Origin: Burkholderia sp. 9120
GTDB taxonomy: Bacteria; Pseudomonadota; Gammaproteobacteria; Burkholderiales; Burkholderiaceae
Length of the DNA stretch: 64,000 bases
Assembly: GCF_000745015.1 (NCBI RefSeq)
Contig: NZ_JQNA01000001.1
Coordinates: 1,488,001-1,552,000 of the forward strand
Direction: 5' to 3'
A model generated the notes under the pieces. The model had not been told where the DNA came from. It made no database searches and was given only the letters and a program-made list of their open reading frames with translations. This document shows positions 9,351 through 18,111 of the stretch, one piece after another (position 1 is the stretch's first letter; the number at the start of each line of letters is the position of its first letter). Position numbers and translations under genes: made by a program.

Positions 9351-9866
9351 ATGAGCCAGGATCACGAACATCCGCATTACAAGGCCGAGCAACCGGCGGA
9401 GCCGGTCGATTGGCGCGAGCACGGCGTGAAGGTCATCAAGGGCGATCAGCTCGACAGCAATACCGCCCAGACGCCGGGCATGAATCGCGCGGCCGCGATC
9501 AACGCCGCGCGGGTCGGCGCGCAGAAAATCTGGGCCGGCACGGTGACGATTCATCCGAATGCGAAGACCGGCGCGCATCATCACGGCGCGCTCGAAAGCG
9601 TGATCTACGTGGTGCGCGGCCAGGCGCGCATGCGGTGGGGCGAACACCTCGAGTTCACCGCCGAAGCCGGTCCCGGCGACTTCATCTTCGTGCCGCCGTA
9701 CGTGCCGCATCAGGAGATCAACGCGAGCACCGACGACCCGCTCGAATGCGTGCTGGTGCGCAGCGACAACGAGGCCGTGGTGGTCAATCTGAACATCGAC
9801 GCGGTGGAAGCACCGGAAACGGTTTTCTGGGTCGATCCGATTCACAAGCATCCACACGATCATTGA
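9351..9866 (+). CDS. Cupin domain protein
   Basis: A 171-aa single-domain cupin, cytoplasmic, with no signal peptide. The start is ATG 9351 (MSQDHEHPHYK) after GAGGAG; the longer frame from 9222 overlaps the fusA terminator and is not used. The first cupin motif is seen in HPNAKTGAHHHGALESVIYVVRG (His cluster and Glu as metal ligands, about residues 65-85). The second is in PGDFIFVPPYVPHQEIN. Both ends are His-rich. Cupins of this size are metal-binding sugar isomerases, dioxygenases or sensors, and nothing here says which. It stands alone upstream of the ABC importer operon. Confidence 0.8.
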   Translation: MSQDHEHPHYKAEQPAEPVDWREHGVKVIKGDQLDSNTAQTPGMNRAAAINAARVGAQKIWAGTVTIHPNAKTGAHHHGALESVIYVVRGQARMRWGEHLEFTAEAGPGDFIFVPPYVPHQEINASTDDPLECVLVRSDNEAVVVNLNIDAVEAPETVFWVDPIHKHPHDH

Positions 9867-10131
9867 CTCGCGACCGCCGTCGCGAGGCGGCTTCGCAGAA
9901 CGTTGTGATGGCGATACACAGCGGCCCTTTTATCCGCCGATCCGCAACCCGGCAGCGCGGCAAGCGCGCCGGATCGCAGAGCAATCGCTTACACTGAAGC
10001 CGTTTTACGCAGCTTTTCGCTACCCCGCGTACGCCGCTGCGCTTTTTTCACCGCCCTAACGTCGCCGCTCGCGCGCGCGTCTCGTGCGGTCCTTCAGAAC
10101 CGGCAGCAGAAACGGACTGGACACTCCTTCG

Positions 10132-11796
10132 ATGAAGACTCCCGCGGACCGATTCCCCGACCTCGACGCAGCCCGCCTCACCGCCGACGCGTACGGCCAC
10201 CACGCCCTCGACGAATTCGTCGCCGGTCGCCTGACGCGCCGCGAACTGCTGCGCTATGCGAGCGTGATCGGTTTGTCGCTGGTGGGCGGTGGCGTGCTGA
10301 ACGCGCCGCGTGCCCGCGCCCAGGGCAATGCGGCCGCGTCCAATCAGACGATCCGTGTGGCCCACCTGACGCCCGCGGGCGCGGTCGATCCGCTCACCGT
10401 CACGGACGCCGCGAGCCTCGCGCTGCTGAACCAGACCGGTGAATTCCTGATCGACGACGACGGCGAAAAACTCGTGCTGAAGCCGGCGCTCGCGTTGTCG
10501 TGGAAGCCGAACGACAAGGGCGACGTGTGGACCTTCAAGCTGCGCCCCAACGTCAAATTCCACGACGGCCAGGTGTTTGGCGCCAAAGACGTGGTCGCCA
10601 CCTTCGACCGCCTCGCCGATCCGGCGAGCGGCTCGGCGGCGCTCTCGGTGCTCAAGGGCGTGCTGTCGAAAGGCGGCGCGAAAGTGGTCGACGACCACAC
10701 GGTCGCGTTTCATCTGGACGCGCCGAACGGCAACTTTCCGTACTACGTTTCCTCGGACAATTACAACGCCGTGATCCTGCCCGCCAATTACGCGGGCGGT
10801 TATGAAAAGAGCTTCATCGGCACGGGTCCGTTCAAGCTCGAAAAGTATCAGGCCAAGGTCGGTGCGTCGTTCGTGCGCAACCCGGATTACTGGGGCGAAA
10901 AAGCGTTACCGCAACGCGTACAGTTCTCCTTCTACGCCGACGAACAGGCACAGTTGCTCGCACTGCAAGGCCATCAGGCGGACGTGATGGGCACCTTCAC
11001 CGTGCAGGGCGGCGCCAGCATTCTGAACAATCCGGAGTACAAGGCCGTCGGCGTGAAGTCGAGCGCGCACCGGCAGATTCACATGCGCAACGACAGTCCG
11101 CTGTTCAAGGACAAACGTGTGCGCCAGGCGCTGGCGTTGTCGCTCGATCGCGACGTGCTGGTGCGCGGGCTCTTCAAGGGTCGCGCGCAACTCGGCAACG
11201 ATAGTCCCTTCGCGCCGGTGTTTCCGTCGTCGGACGCGGGCATTCCGCAACGCAAGCTCGACGTCGCGAAAGCGAAGCAACTGCTCGCGCAGGCCGGCGT
11301 GCCGAACGGCTTCGACGTGACGCTGACCACCGAGAAGTACATGGAGATTCCCGATCTCGCGGTCGTCGTGCAGAACGCGGCGAAAGCGATCGGCGTGCGC
11401 ATCAACCTGAAGGTCGAGAGCCAGTCGCTGTATTACGGCGCCGGCACGCCGGGCAAATCGGACTGGCTCGACTCGCCGCTCGGCATCACCGACTACGGTC
11501 ATCGCGGCGTGCCGAACGTGTTCCTGAATGCGCCGCTCACCAGCACCGGCACATGGAACGCCGCCCACTTCAAGAACCCGCAATACGATCAACTGGTTGC
11601 GCAATTCGTCGCCGCGGTCGATCTCGGCACGCAGAGGAAAATCTCCGGGCAGATCCAGACGCTGTTGCTCGACGAGACGCCCGTCATCATTCCGTTCTTC
11701 TACGATCAATTGATCGCGATGCGTAAGGGCGTGAACGGCGTGCGCTTCACCGCGCTCGCGCAACTCTATTTCGACCGCGCGGTGTTGAGCGCGTAA
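10132..11796 (+). CDS. Peptide-type ABC transporter substrate-binding protein (SBP_bac_5)
   Basis: A 554-aa periplasmic binding protein of the DppA/OppA family and the first gene of a four-gene importer operon. An N-terminal extension of about 30 aa precedes a Tat-like signal, TRRELLRYASVIGLSLVGGG, cleaved near RARAQ (about residue 62). Family signatures include WTFKLRPNVKFHDGQVFGAKDVVATFDR, GTGPFKLEKY and the hinge region DKRVRQALALSLDRD. Start ATG 10132 is chosen because it gives the normal N-terminus; the frame is open back to 10084. The likely ligand class is di- or oligopeptides or a related amine. A Tat signal is unusual for the family but seen in some members. Confidence 0.88.
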   Translation: MKTPADRFPDLDAARLTADAYGHHALDEFVAGRLTRRELLRYASVIGLSLVGGGVLNAPRARAQGNAAASNQTIRVAHLTPAGAVDPLTVTDAASLALLNQTGEFLIDDDGEKLVLKPALALSWKPNDKGDVWTFKLRPNVKFHDGQVFGAKDVVATFDRLADPASGSAALSVLKGVLSKGGAKVVDDHTVAFHLDAPNGNFPYYVSSDNYNAVILPANYAGGYEKSFIGTGPFKLEKYQAKVGASFVRNPDYWGEKALPQRVQFSFYADEQAQLLALQGHQADVMGTFTVQGGASILNNPEYKAVGVKSSAHRQIHMRNDSPLFKDKRVRQALALSLDRDVLVRGLFKGRAQLGNDSPFAPVFPSSDAGIPQRKLDVAKAKQLLAQAGVPNGFDVTLTTEKYMEIPDLAVVVQNAAKAIGVRINLKVESQSLYYGAGTPGKSDWLDSPLGITDYGHRGVPNVFLNAPLTSTGTWNAAHFKNPQYDQLVAQFVAAVDLGTQRKISGQIQTLLLDETPVIIPFFYDQLIAMRKGVNGVRFTALAQLYFDRAVLSA

Positions 11797-11826
11797 GCGC
11801 CGGCGCGTCTTCGGCAGGAGCTCACG

Positions 11827-12864
11827 ATGTCGACCACGGTGACCCCGCCCACTTCACCCACGTCGCCTGCCCCGCCCACGCGTTCGGTCGCCGGCGGCAA
11901 CGCGGCGCGCGTCGTGCGTTTTCTTGCGACGCGCGTGGGCTTGTCGCTGATCACGCTGTGGCTGCTGTCGGTGATCGTGTTCGCGGGCGGCCAGTTGCTG
12001 CCCGGCGATATCGGCCGCGCGGTGCTGGGGCCGCTCGCCGATGCGCGCGCGGTCGCCGCGCTCAATCATCAGCTCGGCGCGGATCGACCGCTGCTCACGC
12101 AATACGTCGAGTGGATTTCGCATTTCCTGCGCGGCGATATGGGGCTTTCGTACGCGTACCGTGAGCCGGTCGGCCCGTTTATCGCCGACGCGCTCGCGCA
12201 TTCGGCCAAGCTCGGTCTGCTCGCCTTTATCGTGGTCGTGCCGCTCGGTATCGCGGGCGGCGTGTGGTCGGCCATGCACGCGGGGCGCTGGCTCGATCGC
12301 ACGATCAGCATTGCCGGTTTGTCGGCGACCGTGGTGCCGGAGTTCGTTTCGTCGATCGTGCTGATTCTGGTGTTCGGCATCTGGCTTCAATGGCTGCCGA
12401 TCGAAGCATCGTACCCGCCCGACGCGAGCATTCTCGAACAACTGCGCCATCTGATTCTGCCGGTGCTGCCGCTGGTGCTGGTGTTCTTCGGCTACATCGC
12501 GCGCATGGCGCGAGCAGGCACCGTCGAGGCGCTCGACGCCGACTACACCCGCACCGCGATTCTCAAGGGCCTGCCGCGCCGTGTCGTGATCTGGCGGCAC
12601 GTATTGCGCAACGCGCTGCTGCCCACCATCACCGTGGCCGCGACGCAGCTCGGCTACATGATCGGCGGGCTGGTAGTGGTCGAGACACTGTTCCACTACC
12701 AAGGCATCGGTTCGCTGATCTACAACGCAGCCAAGGCCAAGGACTTTCCGATGCTCGAAGCGGGCGTGCTGACCATCGGCGTGGTGTACACGGTGGCGAA
12801 TCTCGTCGCCGATGCGCTGCACGTGTTGCTCAATCCGCGCTTGCGCGTGAGGAGCGCCGAATGA
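11827..12864 (+). CDS. Peptide-type ABC transporter permease, DppB-like
   Basis: A 345-aa inner-membrane protein with about six membrane segments (for example LSLITLWLLSVIVFAGGQLL and LGLLAFIVVVPLGIAGGVWS). It has the LPGDIGRAVLG start typical of DppB-type permeases and an EAA loop (ALDADYTRTAILKGLPRRVV) that contacts the ATPase. The first 35 residues are a Thr/Pro-rich cytoplasmic tail not usual in the family. GGCAGGAG precedes ATG 11827. The stop overlaps the start of the second permease (ATGA), showing translational coupling. Confidence 0.9.
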   Translation: MSTTVTPPTSPTSPAPPTRSVAGGNAARVVRFLATRVGLSLITLWLLSVIVFAGGQLLPGDIGRAVLGPLADARAVAALNHQLGADRPLLTQYVEWISHFLRGDMGLSYAYREPVGPFIADALAHSAKLGLLAFIVVVPLGIAGGVWSAMHAGRWLDRTISIAGLSATVVPEFVSSIVLILVFGIWLQWLPIEASYPPDASILEQLRHLILPVLPLVLVFFGYIARMARAGTVEALDADYTRTAILKGLPRRVVIWRHVLRNALLPTITVAATQLGYMIGGLVVVETLFHYQGIGSLIYNAAKAKDFPMLEAGVLTIGVVYTVANLVADALHVLLNPRLRVRSAE

Positions 12865-13736
12865 GCACGATCGTTCCGCCGACACCCTCTACCCCACGCG
12901 CGCTAGCCGAGCCGCGCTTCGATCAATTGCGCGTGCTGCTGCGCTCGCCCACTTTCGTGGTGGGCGTGGTGATCGTCGCGTGGTGGATTGTCTGCGCGCT
13001 CGCCGGGCAATGGATCGTGCGGATCGATCCGTATGCGTCCGATCCGCTCAATTCGCTGATGCCGCCCGACCGCACGCACTGGTTCGGCACCGACCAGCTC
13101 GGTCGCGACGTGTTCTCGCGCGTGATCGTCGGCGCGCGCGACATTCTGACCATCGCGCCGCTGGCCACGCTGCTCGGCACCGTGGCGGGCACGACCCTGG
13201 GCCTGATCGTCGGCTATTTCGAAGGCTGGGTCGACAACGTGGTCGGCCGCGCGATCGACGCCGTGCTCGCGCTGCCGCTCGTGATCGTCGCGCTGCTCGC
13301 GCTGGCCGCGGTCGGCGCGTCGAACTTCACGGTGATCCTCGTGATCGGCATCACCTTCACGCCGATCACCGCGCGCACCGTGCGCGCCGCCGTGTTCGCC
13401 GAACGCCATCTCGACTACGTGGCCGCCGCGCAACTGCGTGGCGAACGCGCGCCATACATCATGTTCGCGGAGATTCTGCCGAATGTGCTGCCGCCGATCA
13501 TCGTCGAGGCCACCGTGCGGCTCGGCTATGCGATCTTCGCGGTCGCCACGCTGTCGTTTCTCGGCTTCGGCATTCAGCCGCCTTCCGCCGACTGGGGCCT
13601 CGCGCTCTCCGAGTCGTACACGCTGATGGCCGGCGGCGCCTGGTGGACCGTGGTGTTCGCGGCAGGTGCAATCGCGTCGCTGGTGGTCGGCGTCAATCTG
13701 ATCGCCGACAGCGTGCAAGGCGTGCTCGACCGATGA
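12861..13736 (+). CDS. Peptide-type ABC transporter permease, DppC-like
   Basis: A 291-aa second permease of the importer. Family marks are the short N-terminal membrane helix, HWFGTDQLGRDVFSRVIVGAR, an EAA loop (HLDYVAAAQLRGERAPYIMF) and the end GLALSESYTLMAGGAWWTVVFAAG, then NLIADSVQGVLD. ATG 12861 overlaps the previous stop by 4 bp. The longer frame that starts inside the upstream permease is not coding. The gene's own stop overlaps the start of the ATPase gene in the same ATGA manner. Confidence 0.92.
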   Translation: MSTIVPPTPSTPRALAEPRFDQLRVLLRSPTFVVGVVIVAWWIVCALAGQWIVRIDPYASDPLNSLMPPDRTHWFGTDQLGRDVFSRVIVGARDILTIAPLATLLGTVAGTTLGLIVGYFEGWVDNVVGRAIDAVLALPLVIVALLALAAVGASNFTVILVIGITFTPITARTVRAAVFAERHLDYVAAAQLRGERAPYIMFAEILPNVLPPIIVEATVRLGYAIFAVATLSFLGFGIQPPSADWGLALSESYTLMAGGAWWTVVFAAGAIASLVVGVNLIADSVQGVLDR

Positions 13737-15961
13737 ACGGCCCGCCGCCCTCCTCCTTCCCCGCCTTCGATGTGTCGAAGAGCGACCGCACCGACGCGCT
13801 GACCGTCGTCGGCCTGACCGTGACGTACCGGATGCGCGGACGCGATCGCGAAGTGCTGCAGGACGTATCGTTTCGCGTGCGACGCGGCGAGGCGTACGGA
13901 CTCGTCGGCGAATCGGGCTGCGGCAAATCGACGGTCGCGATGGCCACGCTGCGCTATCTGCCGCGCAACGGCAAGGTGAAAGCGGGCAAGATCGTGATCG
14001 CCGGCGAAGACGTGCAGAAGCTCGACGCCGACGCGCTGCGCCATCTGCGCGCGAATGCGATTTCGATCGTCTATCAGGACCCGGGGCGCGCGCTGAATCC
14101 GTCGCTGACGATCGCGCGGCAAGTCTCCGAAGCATTCGAAGCGGCCGGCGTCGCGCGCGACGAAGCACTGCGACGCACGCGCGAGATGCTGCAGCGCGTG
14201 CGCATCGCGGCGCCCGAGCGGGTGATGGAGAGCTATCCGCATCAACTGTCGGGCGGTATGCAGCAGCGCGTGGTGATCGCCATGGCGCTCGCGTCGAACC
14301 CCGCGTTGCTGATTCTCGACGAACCGACCACCGGCCTCGACGCCACCGTCGAAGCCGAAGTGCTCGACCTCGTCGCGCAGTTGCGCGAAGAACTCGGCAC
14401 CGCCGTGCTGTTCATCAGCCATAACCTCGCGGTGATCGGGCGGATGTGCGAGCGCGTCGGCGTGCTCTACGCGGGCAAGCTGGTCGAGGAAGGCGCCACT
14501 CAGGACGTCTTCACGCGGCCGCGCCATCCTTATACGGTCGGGCTGTTGCGCTGTTTGCCGACAGCCGGACGCAGCAAGGACAGCGAGCGGCTCGACACGA
14601 TCGCGGGCAGTCTGCCGCTGCCGGGCTCGGTCACGCAGGGCTGCATCTACGCGGAGCGCTGCCGTCTCGCCGACGACCGCTGCCGTCGCGAAGCGCCGCC
14701 GCCGTATCGGGTGAGCGCCGCGCATGGCGATCAGATGTCGCGCTGCCATTACCACGAACGCGCGCTTGAATTGCCGCGCGCGTCCGCTGAGGTCGCCGAG
14801 GCGGCTGAGGCCACGTTGCCGGAACGCCGTCCTGAGTCGTTTGATAGCGACGCGCGTCCGCTCGTGCTGCGCACCGACAAACTCTCGAAGACTTTCCATG
14901 TGGGCGGCGCACCGTTGCGCGCGGTCGACAATGTTTCGATCGACCTCGCGAGCGGCGAGACGCTTGGCCTCGTCGGCGAATCGGGCAGCGGCAAGACGAC
15001 GCTCGCCAAGCTGATGCTCGGCCTGCTCACGCCAGACGCCGGCAGCGTGCTCGAACTCGACGGCGCGCCCCTCGCCGCGCGCGTGACGCGGCGCAACGAC
15101 GAACAGGTCAAGTCGCTGCAGATCGTGTTCCAGAACCCGGACTCGGCGCTCAATCGCGCGCATTCGGTCAAGCGTTTGATCGGCCGTGCGCTGTCGCGGC
15201 TCACGCCGTTGCGCGGGCCCGCGATCGACGAACGGCTCGCCACGTTGACGGCCGCCGTGCGTTTGCCGGAGCGCTATCTCGGCTCGCGCACGCGCCAACT
15301 ATCCGGCGGACTCAAGCAGCGCGTGGCGATTGCCCGCGCGTTTGCCGGCGAACCGCGCGTGGTGGTCTGCGACGAACCGACCTCCGCGCTCGACGTCTCC
15401 GTGCAGGCCGCGATTCTCAATCTGCTCGCCGACTTGCAGCGCGAGCGCGGCGTGAGTTACGTTTTTATCTCGCACGATCTGCACGTGGTGCGCTATCTGG
15501 CCGACCGCATCGCCGTGCTGTATCTCGGCCGACTGCTGGAAATCGGACCGGCGGCCGCGGTGTTCGGCGGGCCGCATCATCCTTATACCGAGGCGTTGCT
15601 GTCTTCCGTGCCGACGCTCGATACCACCCACGACGCTCAGGCCGACGGCACCGGCCGCCCCGCTCGCAAGCGTATCCGGCTGTCCGGTGATCTGCCGAGC
15701 GCGGCCTCACCGCCGTCCGGTTGCGTGTTCCACACACGCTGCCCGCGCAAGCTCGGCGCGATCTGCGAAGAGCAGGACCCGCCGTTCGTCGATGCCGGCG
15801 GCGTCGACGTGAACGGTGGACAAGCGGCCGTGCATCGCATCCGCTGTCATATCCCTATCGACGAATTGCGCACCCTGCAAGCCGCCTCGCGCGACGACGC
15901 AGGCACGCTCCCTGGCAACGGCGCCGACAGCGCGCCGGAAAGCGCCGGACGCAGCGAATAA
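13733..15961 (+). CDS. Peptide-type ABC transporter ATPase, two nucleotide-binding domains in one chain
   Basis: A 742-aa fusion of the DppD- and DppF-like ATPases that energise the importer. The first half has Walker A GESGCGKST, signature LSGGMQQR and Walker B LLILDEPTTGLD. The second has GESGSGKTT, LSGGLKQR and VVVCDEPTSALD. Each half ends in an Oligo_HPY region with a cysteine cluster (CIYAERCRLADDRC and CVFHTRCPRKLGAIC), as in Opp/Dpp ATPases. ATG 13733 overlaps the previous permease stop. The whole unit 10132-15961 is a complete four-gene importer on one transcript; the ligand is unknown. Confidence 0.93.
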   Translation: MNGPPPSSFPAFDVSKSDRTDALTVVGLTVTYRMRGRDREVLQDVSFRVRRGEAYGLVGESGCGKSTVAMATLRYLPRNGKVKAGKIVIAGEDVQKLDADALRHLRANAISIVYQDPGRALNPSLTIARQVSEAFEAAGVARDEALRRTREMLQRVRIAAPERVMESYPHQLSGGMQQRVVIAMALASNPALLILDEPTTGLDATVEAEVLDLVAQLREELGTAVLFISHNLAVIGRMCERVGVLYAGKLVEEGATQDVFTRPRHPYTVGLLRCLPTAGRSKDSERLDTIAGSLPLPGSVTQGCIYAERCRLADDRCRREAPPPYRVSAAHGDQMSRCHYHERALELPRASAEVAEAAEATLPERRPESFDSDARPLVLRTDKLSKTFHVGGAPLRAVDNVSIDLASGETLGLVGESGSGKTTLAKLMLGLLTPDAGSVLELDGAPLAARVTRRNDEQVKSLQIVFQNPDSALNRAHSVKRLIGRALSRLTPLRGPAIDERLATLTAAVRLPERYLGSRTRQLSGGLKQRVAIARAFAGEPRVVVCDEPTSALDVSVQAAILNLLADLQRERGVSYVFISHDLHVVRYLADRIAVLYLGRLLEIGPAAAVFGGPHHPYTEALLSSVPTLDTTHDAQADGTGRPARKRIRLSGDLPSAASPPSGCVFHTRCPRKLGAICEEQDPPFVDAGGVDVNGGQAAVHRIRCHIPIDELRTLQAASRDDAGTLPGNGADSAPESAGRSE

Positions 15962-16371
15962 CGCGGCATCGCGCGGCGTCTCCTGAGTTTCAGGGCCGCG
16001 CGTTTCATCGCCGAAACGTTTTCCGGTGTTTTTTCAACGCCGGCATCGCACACCCCTATTCGACGCCTGTGGCCGCAAGGCTTTGCGGTCAGTGGCATGG
16101 ATATCGCTAAGTAGTGTCCAGACATAGGAACGCAGGCGCCCCGGCAAGCGGGCGCGGCAACCGATGGGGAATCAGATAAAAAAACCGGCGAGCGCATCTC
16201 AGCGTAACGACTGCGCACGCGCGTTTCAAACGACAACAAACGAGCGATTGACGAGTATCGGCAAAACAGACTCGGGGGCGCGGCGAAGCCCGCAACAGAC
16301 AGGTCCGCCGCCGCGGAATCAGCATGAGAGATGGCGGCAGCGAGGCGCCGGCGTTCCTCGGGAGAGATGTG
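15962..16371. other. Intergenic region between the ABC operon and the Gly/Ser repeat gene
   Basis: No gene is supported in 410 bp. There is a hairpin-forming GGCCGCAA/TTGCGGTC (16071-16078 and 16083-16090) without a T-run. No clear terminator or promoter could be recognised. Confidence 0.5.
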
Positions 16372-17292
16372 ATGAAGACCACCAGATATAAACGGTATTA
16401 CTTCGGGGTCCTGCGGAGCGCGGCGATCGTAGCAGGCGTCACCGCGTTGGCCACTCAACTCGCTTATCCGGCATCGACCGATGTGATCCCGAAGTGGATC
16501 GTGCTCGCCGATGCGCCGCTGCCGGCCAGCGGCACGCAAGGCACGACGCGCTCGCTCGCGCAGGCCGACGGCGCAACGGCCGGTGAATTGACGACGGGCA
16601 TGGCCGCCGGCGAATCGGCGACGGGCGCCGCGCCCGGCGACACGACCGCCGCCGACGACGCCGCCGCGATCTTCCAGCCGCAAGGCTGCGAGGGCGTCAA
16701 TATTGCGGGCTGCGGCCATCATGGCGGCGGCAGCGGCAGCAACGGTGCAGCGAGCGGAGGCAACAGCGGCGCGGGTGCGAATGGTAGTGGCGCGGCGGGC
16801 GGTGCGGCGGGTGGTGCAGCTGGATCGGGCAGTGGCAGCGGCAGCGGAAGTTCTTCGGGTACGGGTGGTAAGGGAAATAGCGGTGGAAGCAGTGGCGGTG
16901 GAAGCAGCGGTGGTGGAAGCAGCGGCGGCGGAAGCAGCGGCGGCGGAAGCAGCGGCGGCGGAAGCAGCGGCGGTGGAAGCAGCGGTGGCGGAAGCAGCGG
17001 CGGTGGAAGCAGCGGTGGTGGAAGCAGCGGCGGCGGAAGCAGCGGTGGCGGTAGCAGCGGTGGAAGCAGCAGCGGTGGCGGCAGCAGCGGCAGCAGCGGG
17101 AGCGCCGGCTGTGGTTGCGGCGGCTCCAGCGGCGGCCCAAGCGGTGGCAAAGGCGGTGGTTTCGGTGGTGGCTTTGGCGGTGGCTTCGGTGGCGGTTTCG
17201 GCGGTGGCTTTGGCGGAGGCTTCGGCGGCGGTCACGGAGGCAAGGGTGGCAGCGGTAACGGCGGTGGCAACGGCGGAGGAAACGGGCACTAG
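16372..17292 (+). CDS. Gly/Ser repeat protein with an N-terminal membrane or signal segment
   Basis: A 306-aa protein of unknown function. The start is ATG 16372 (MKTTRYKRYYFG) after GGGAGAG; an in-frame ATG at 16324 is less likely. Residues 1-36 are basic then hydrophobic (SAAIVAGVTALATQLAYPA), a signal or anchor. Residues 37-105 are Ala/Thr/Gly-rich with a Cys pair QGCEGVNIAGCGHHGGG. Next come eleven consecutive GGGSS pentapeptides, a second cysteine patch SAGCGCGGSS, and six GGGF units ending in GGHGGKGG and an Asn/Gly/His tail. It is likely disordered and exported. Signal, ribosome-binding site and in-frame repeats support a real gene; nothing indicates its role. Confidence 0.7.
   Translation: MKTTRYKRYYFGVLRSAAIVAGVTALATQLAYPASTDVIPKWIVLADAPLPASGTQGTTRSLAQADGATAGELTTGMAAGESATGAAPGDTTAADDAAAIFQPQGCEGVNIAGCGHHGGGSGSNGAASGGNSGAGANGSGAAGGAAGGAAGSGSGSGSGSSSGTGGKGNSGGSSGGGSSGGGSSGGGSSGGGSSGGGSSGGGSSGGGSSGGGSSGGGSSGGGSSGGGSSGGSSSGGGSSGSSGSAGCGCGGSSGGPSGGKGGGFGGGFGGGFGGGFGGGFGGGFGGGHGGKGGSGNGGGNGGGNGH
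16886..17065 (+). repeat. 15-bp in-frame tandem repeat (GGGSS units)
   Basis: The GAAGCAG core recurs exactly every 15 bp at 16886, 16901, 16916, 16931, 16946, 16961, 16976, 16991, 17006, 17021 and 17036, then as GTAGCAG at 17051 and off-register at 17063. Units vary only at synonymous GGT/GGC positions. Unit length is a multiple of three, so changes in copy number keep the frame. Confidence 0.95.
17150..17240 (+). repeat. 12-bp in-frame tandem repeat (GGGF units)
   Basis: Six consecutive GGGF tetrapeptides, encoded by units like GGCGGTGGCTTT with synonymous changes, directly follow the GGGSS array in the same gene. Confidence 0.9.
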
Positions 17293-17306
17293 CAATCGCC
17301 CGTTTC
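17279..17306 (+). terminator. Weak hairpin over the stop codon of the Gly/Ser repeat gene
   Basis: The perfect 9-bp inverted repeat GAAACGGGC/GCCCGTTTC (17279-17287 and 17298-17306) has the TAG stop in its loop. There is no proper T-tract, so termination is uncertain. A second GGTAGGG...CCCTACC stem follows about 5 bp later. Confidence 0.4.
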
Positions 17307-17607
17307 ATAGGTAGGGGGCCCCCGCGCCCTACCTTCGCCTACGACACGGCCGGCTACCGTGCGCTGTCCGCTGGCATCGGCGGTGATGTCTCGATCCCCC
17401 GGTCGAGCGTCACCGCGCGAGGCCGGTTCAGTCAGACGACACGTCCATGCCAACCGGCCATCAATCGGCCTCGTCACGCTCAGCGCGGCACACCAACGCG
17501 CTCGCTGGCGACAGCGACCCGAACGGGCAAAGTCGGTGCCCGCCTGGAACCAAACCGCATCGATCGCCTCATATCAGATTCAACGTTCGATATGAGGGCA
17601 CCACAAC
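17307..17607. other. Intergenic region upstream of the Rap1a-like gene
   Basis: About 300 bp with no supported gene. It holds one GGTAGGG/CCCTACC hairpin near its start. No clear promoter elements could be recognised. Confidence 0.5.
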
Positions 17608-18099
17608 ATGCAACGAAACGTCCCCCCCTTCGCAACACGCGTGGCATCTGGCCTGCTGATGGCCGCCGCGCTGGGCCTCGCATCGCTCGCTCATGCGCAA
17701 ACCCCGGCGCAAACACCCGCGCAACCCGCACAGGCGGCCGCGCCGCTGTCACCCACGCTGTCGCAAGCGGCGCCGCCGGTCGACCCCAGCTTTTCCGCCT
17801 ACTCGCTCGCGCAAACCTGCAAGCAGAAGAACGACAACGTCGCGCAGGGTCAATGCGTCGGCGCAATCCGCGGGATCATCCACGGTTATCAGTACGGCGT
17901 GCTGTTCCTCGGTCAGCGTTCCGCGTTGCCGGCCAATGAAACCCAGCGCGTGTCGCTGTGCCTGCGCAACACGCAGGTGTCGTCGATCGTCGACGATTTC
18001 ATCACCGACGCCGCGCAAGTCAGCGACGATTCGCTTAAGCACACCCCCGCGGAAGTCGCGGTGCTAGGCTCCGTGCACCTGCATCACAGTTGCAATTAA
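17608..18099 (+). CDS. Exported Rap1a/Tai-like protein (orphan immunity-protein fold)
   Basis: A 163-aa protein with a signal peptide (SGLLMAAALGLASLAHAQ), a Pro/Ala/Gln-rich linker, then a domain of about 100 aa with four cysteines. These are LAQTCKQKN, QGQCVGAIRGIIHGYQ, VSLCLRNT and the terminal HHSCN. That Cys spacing and the GAIRGIIHGY helix fit the Rap1a/Tai family, whose known members protect against type VI amidase effectors in the periplasm. No effector, VgrG or T6SS gene is nearby, so an immunity role is doubtful here and a general periplasmic role is possible. ATG 17608 follows GAGGGCACC. Confidence 0.7.
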   Translation: MQRNVPPFATRVASGLLMAAALGLASLAHAQTPAQTPAQPAQAAAPLSPTLSQAAPPVDPSFSAYSLAQTCKQKNDNVAQGQCVGAIRGIIHGYQYGVLFLGQRSALPANETQRVSLCLRNTQVSSIVDDFITDAAQVSDDSLKHTPAEVAVLGSVHLHHSCN

Positions 18100-18111
18100 A
18101 GGCGGCCGCGC

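Noticed and set aside
13574..15298. A 574-codon minus-strand frame opposite the double ATPase
   Set aside because: Same GC-skew shadow. The plus-strand ATPase has both Walker and signature motifs.
16886..17065. CRISPR-like array
   Set aside because: The repeats are contiguous 15-bp coding units without spacers.
16372..17292. Microcin B17-type precursor (Gly/Ser/Cys-rich peptide)
   Set aside because: It is far too long, has an N-terminal signal segment, and there are no cyclodehydratase or export genes nearby.
15847..17295. Long Ala/Thr-, Pro/Leu- and Arg/Cys-rich frames opposite or out of frame with the Gly/Ser repeat gene
   Set aside because: The 15-bp repeat keeps several frames open at once. 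Only the Gly/Ser frame has a ribosome-binding site, a signal segment and synonymous-only variation.
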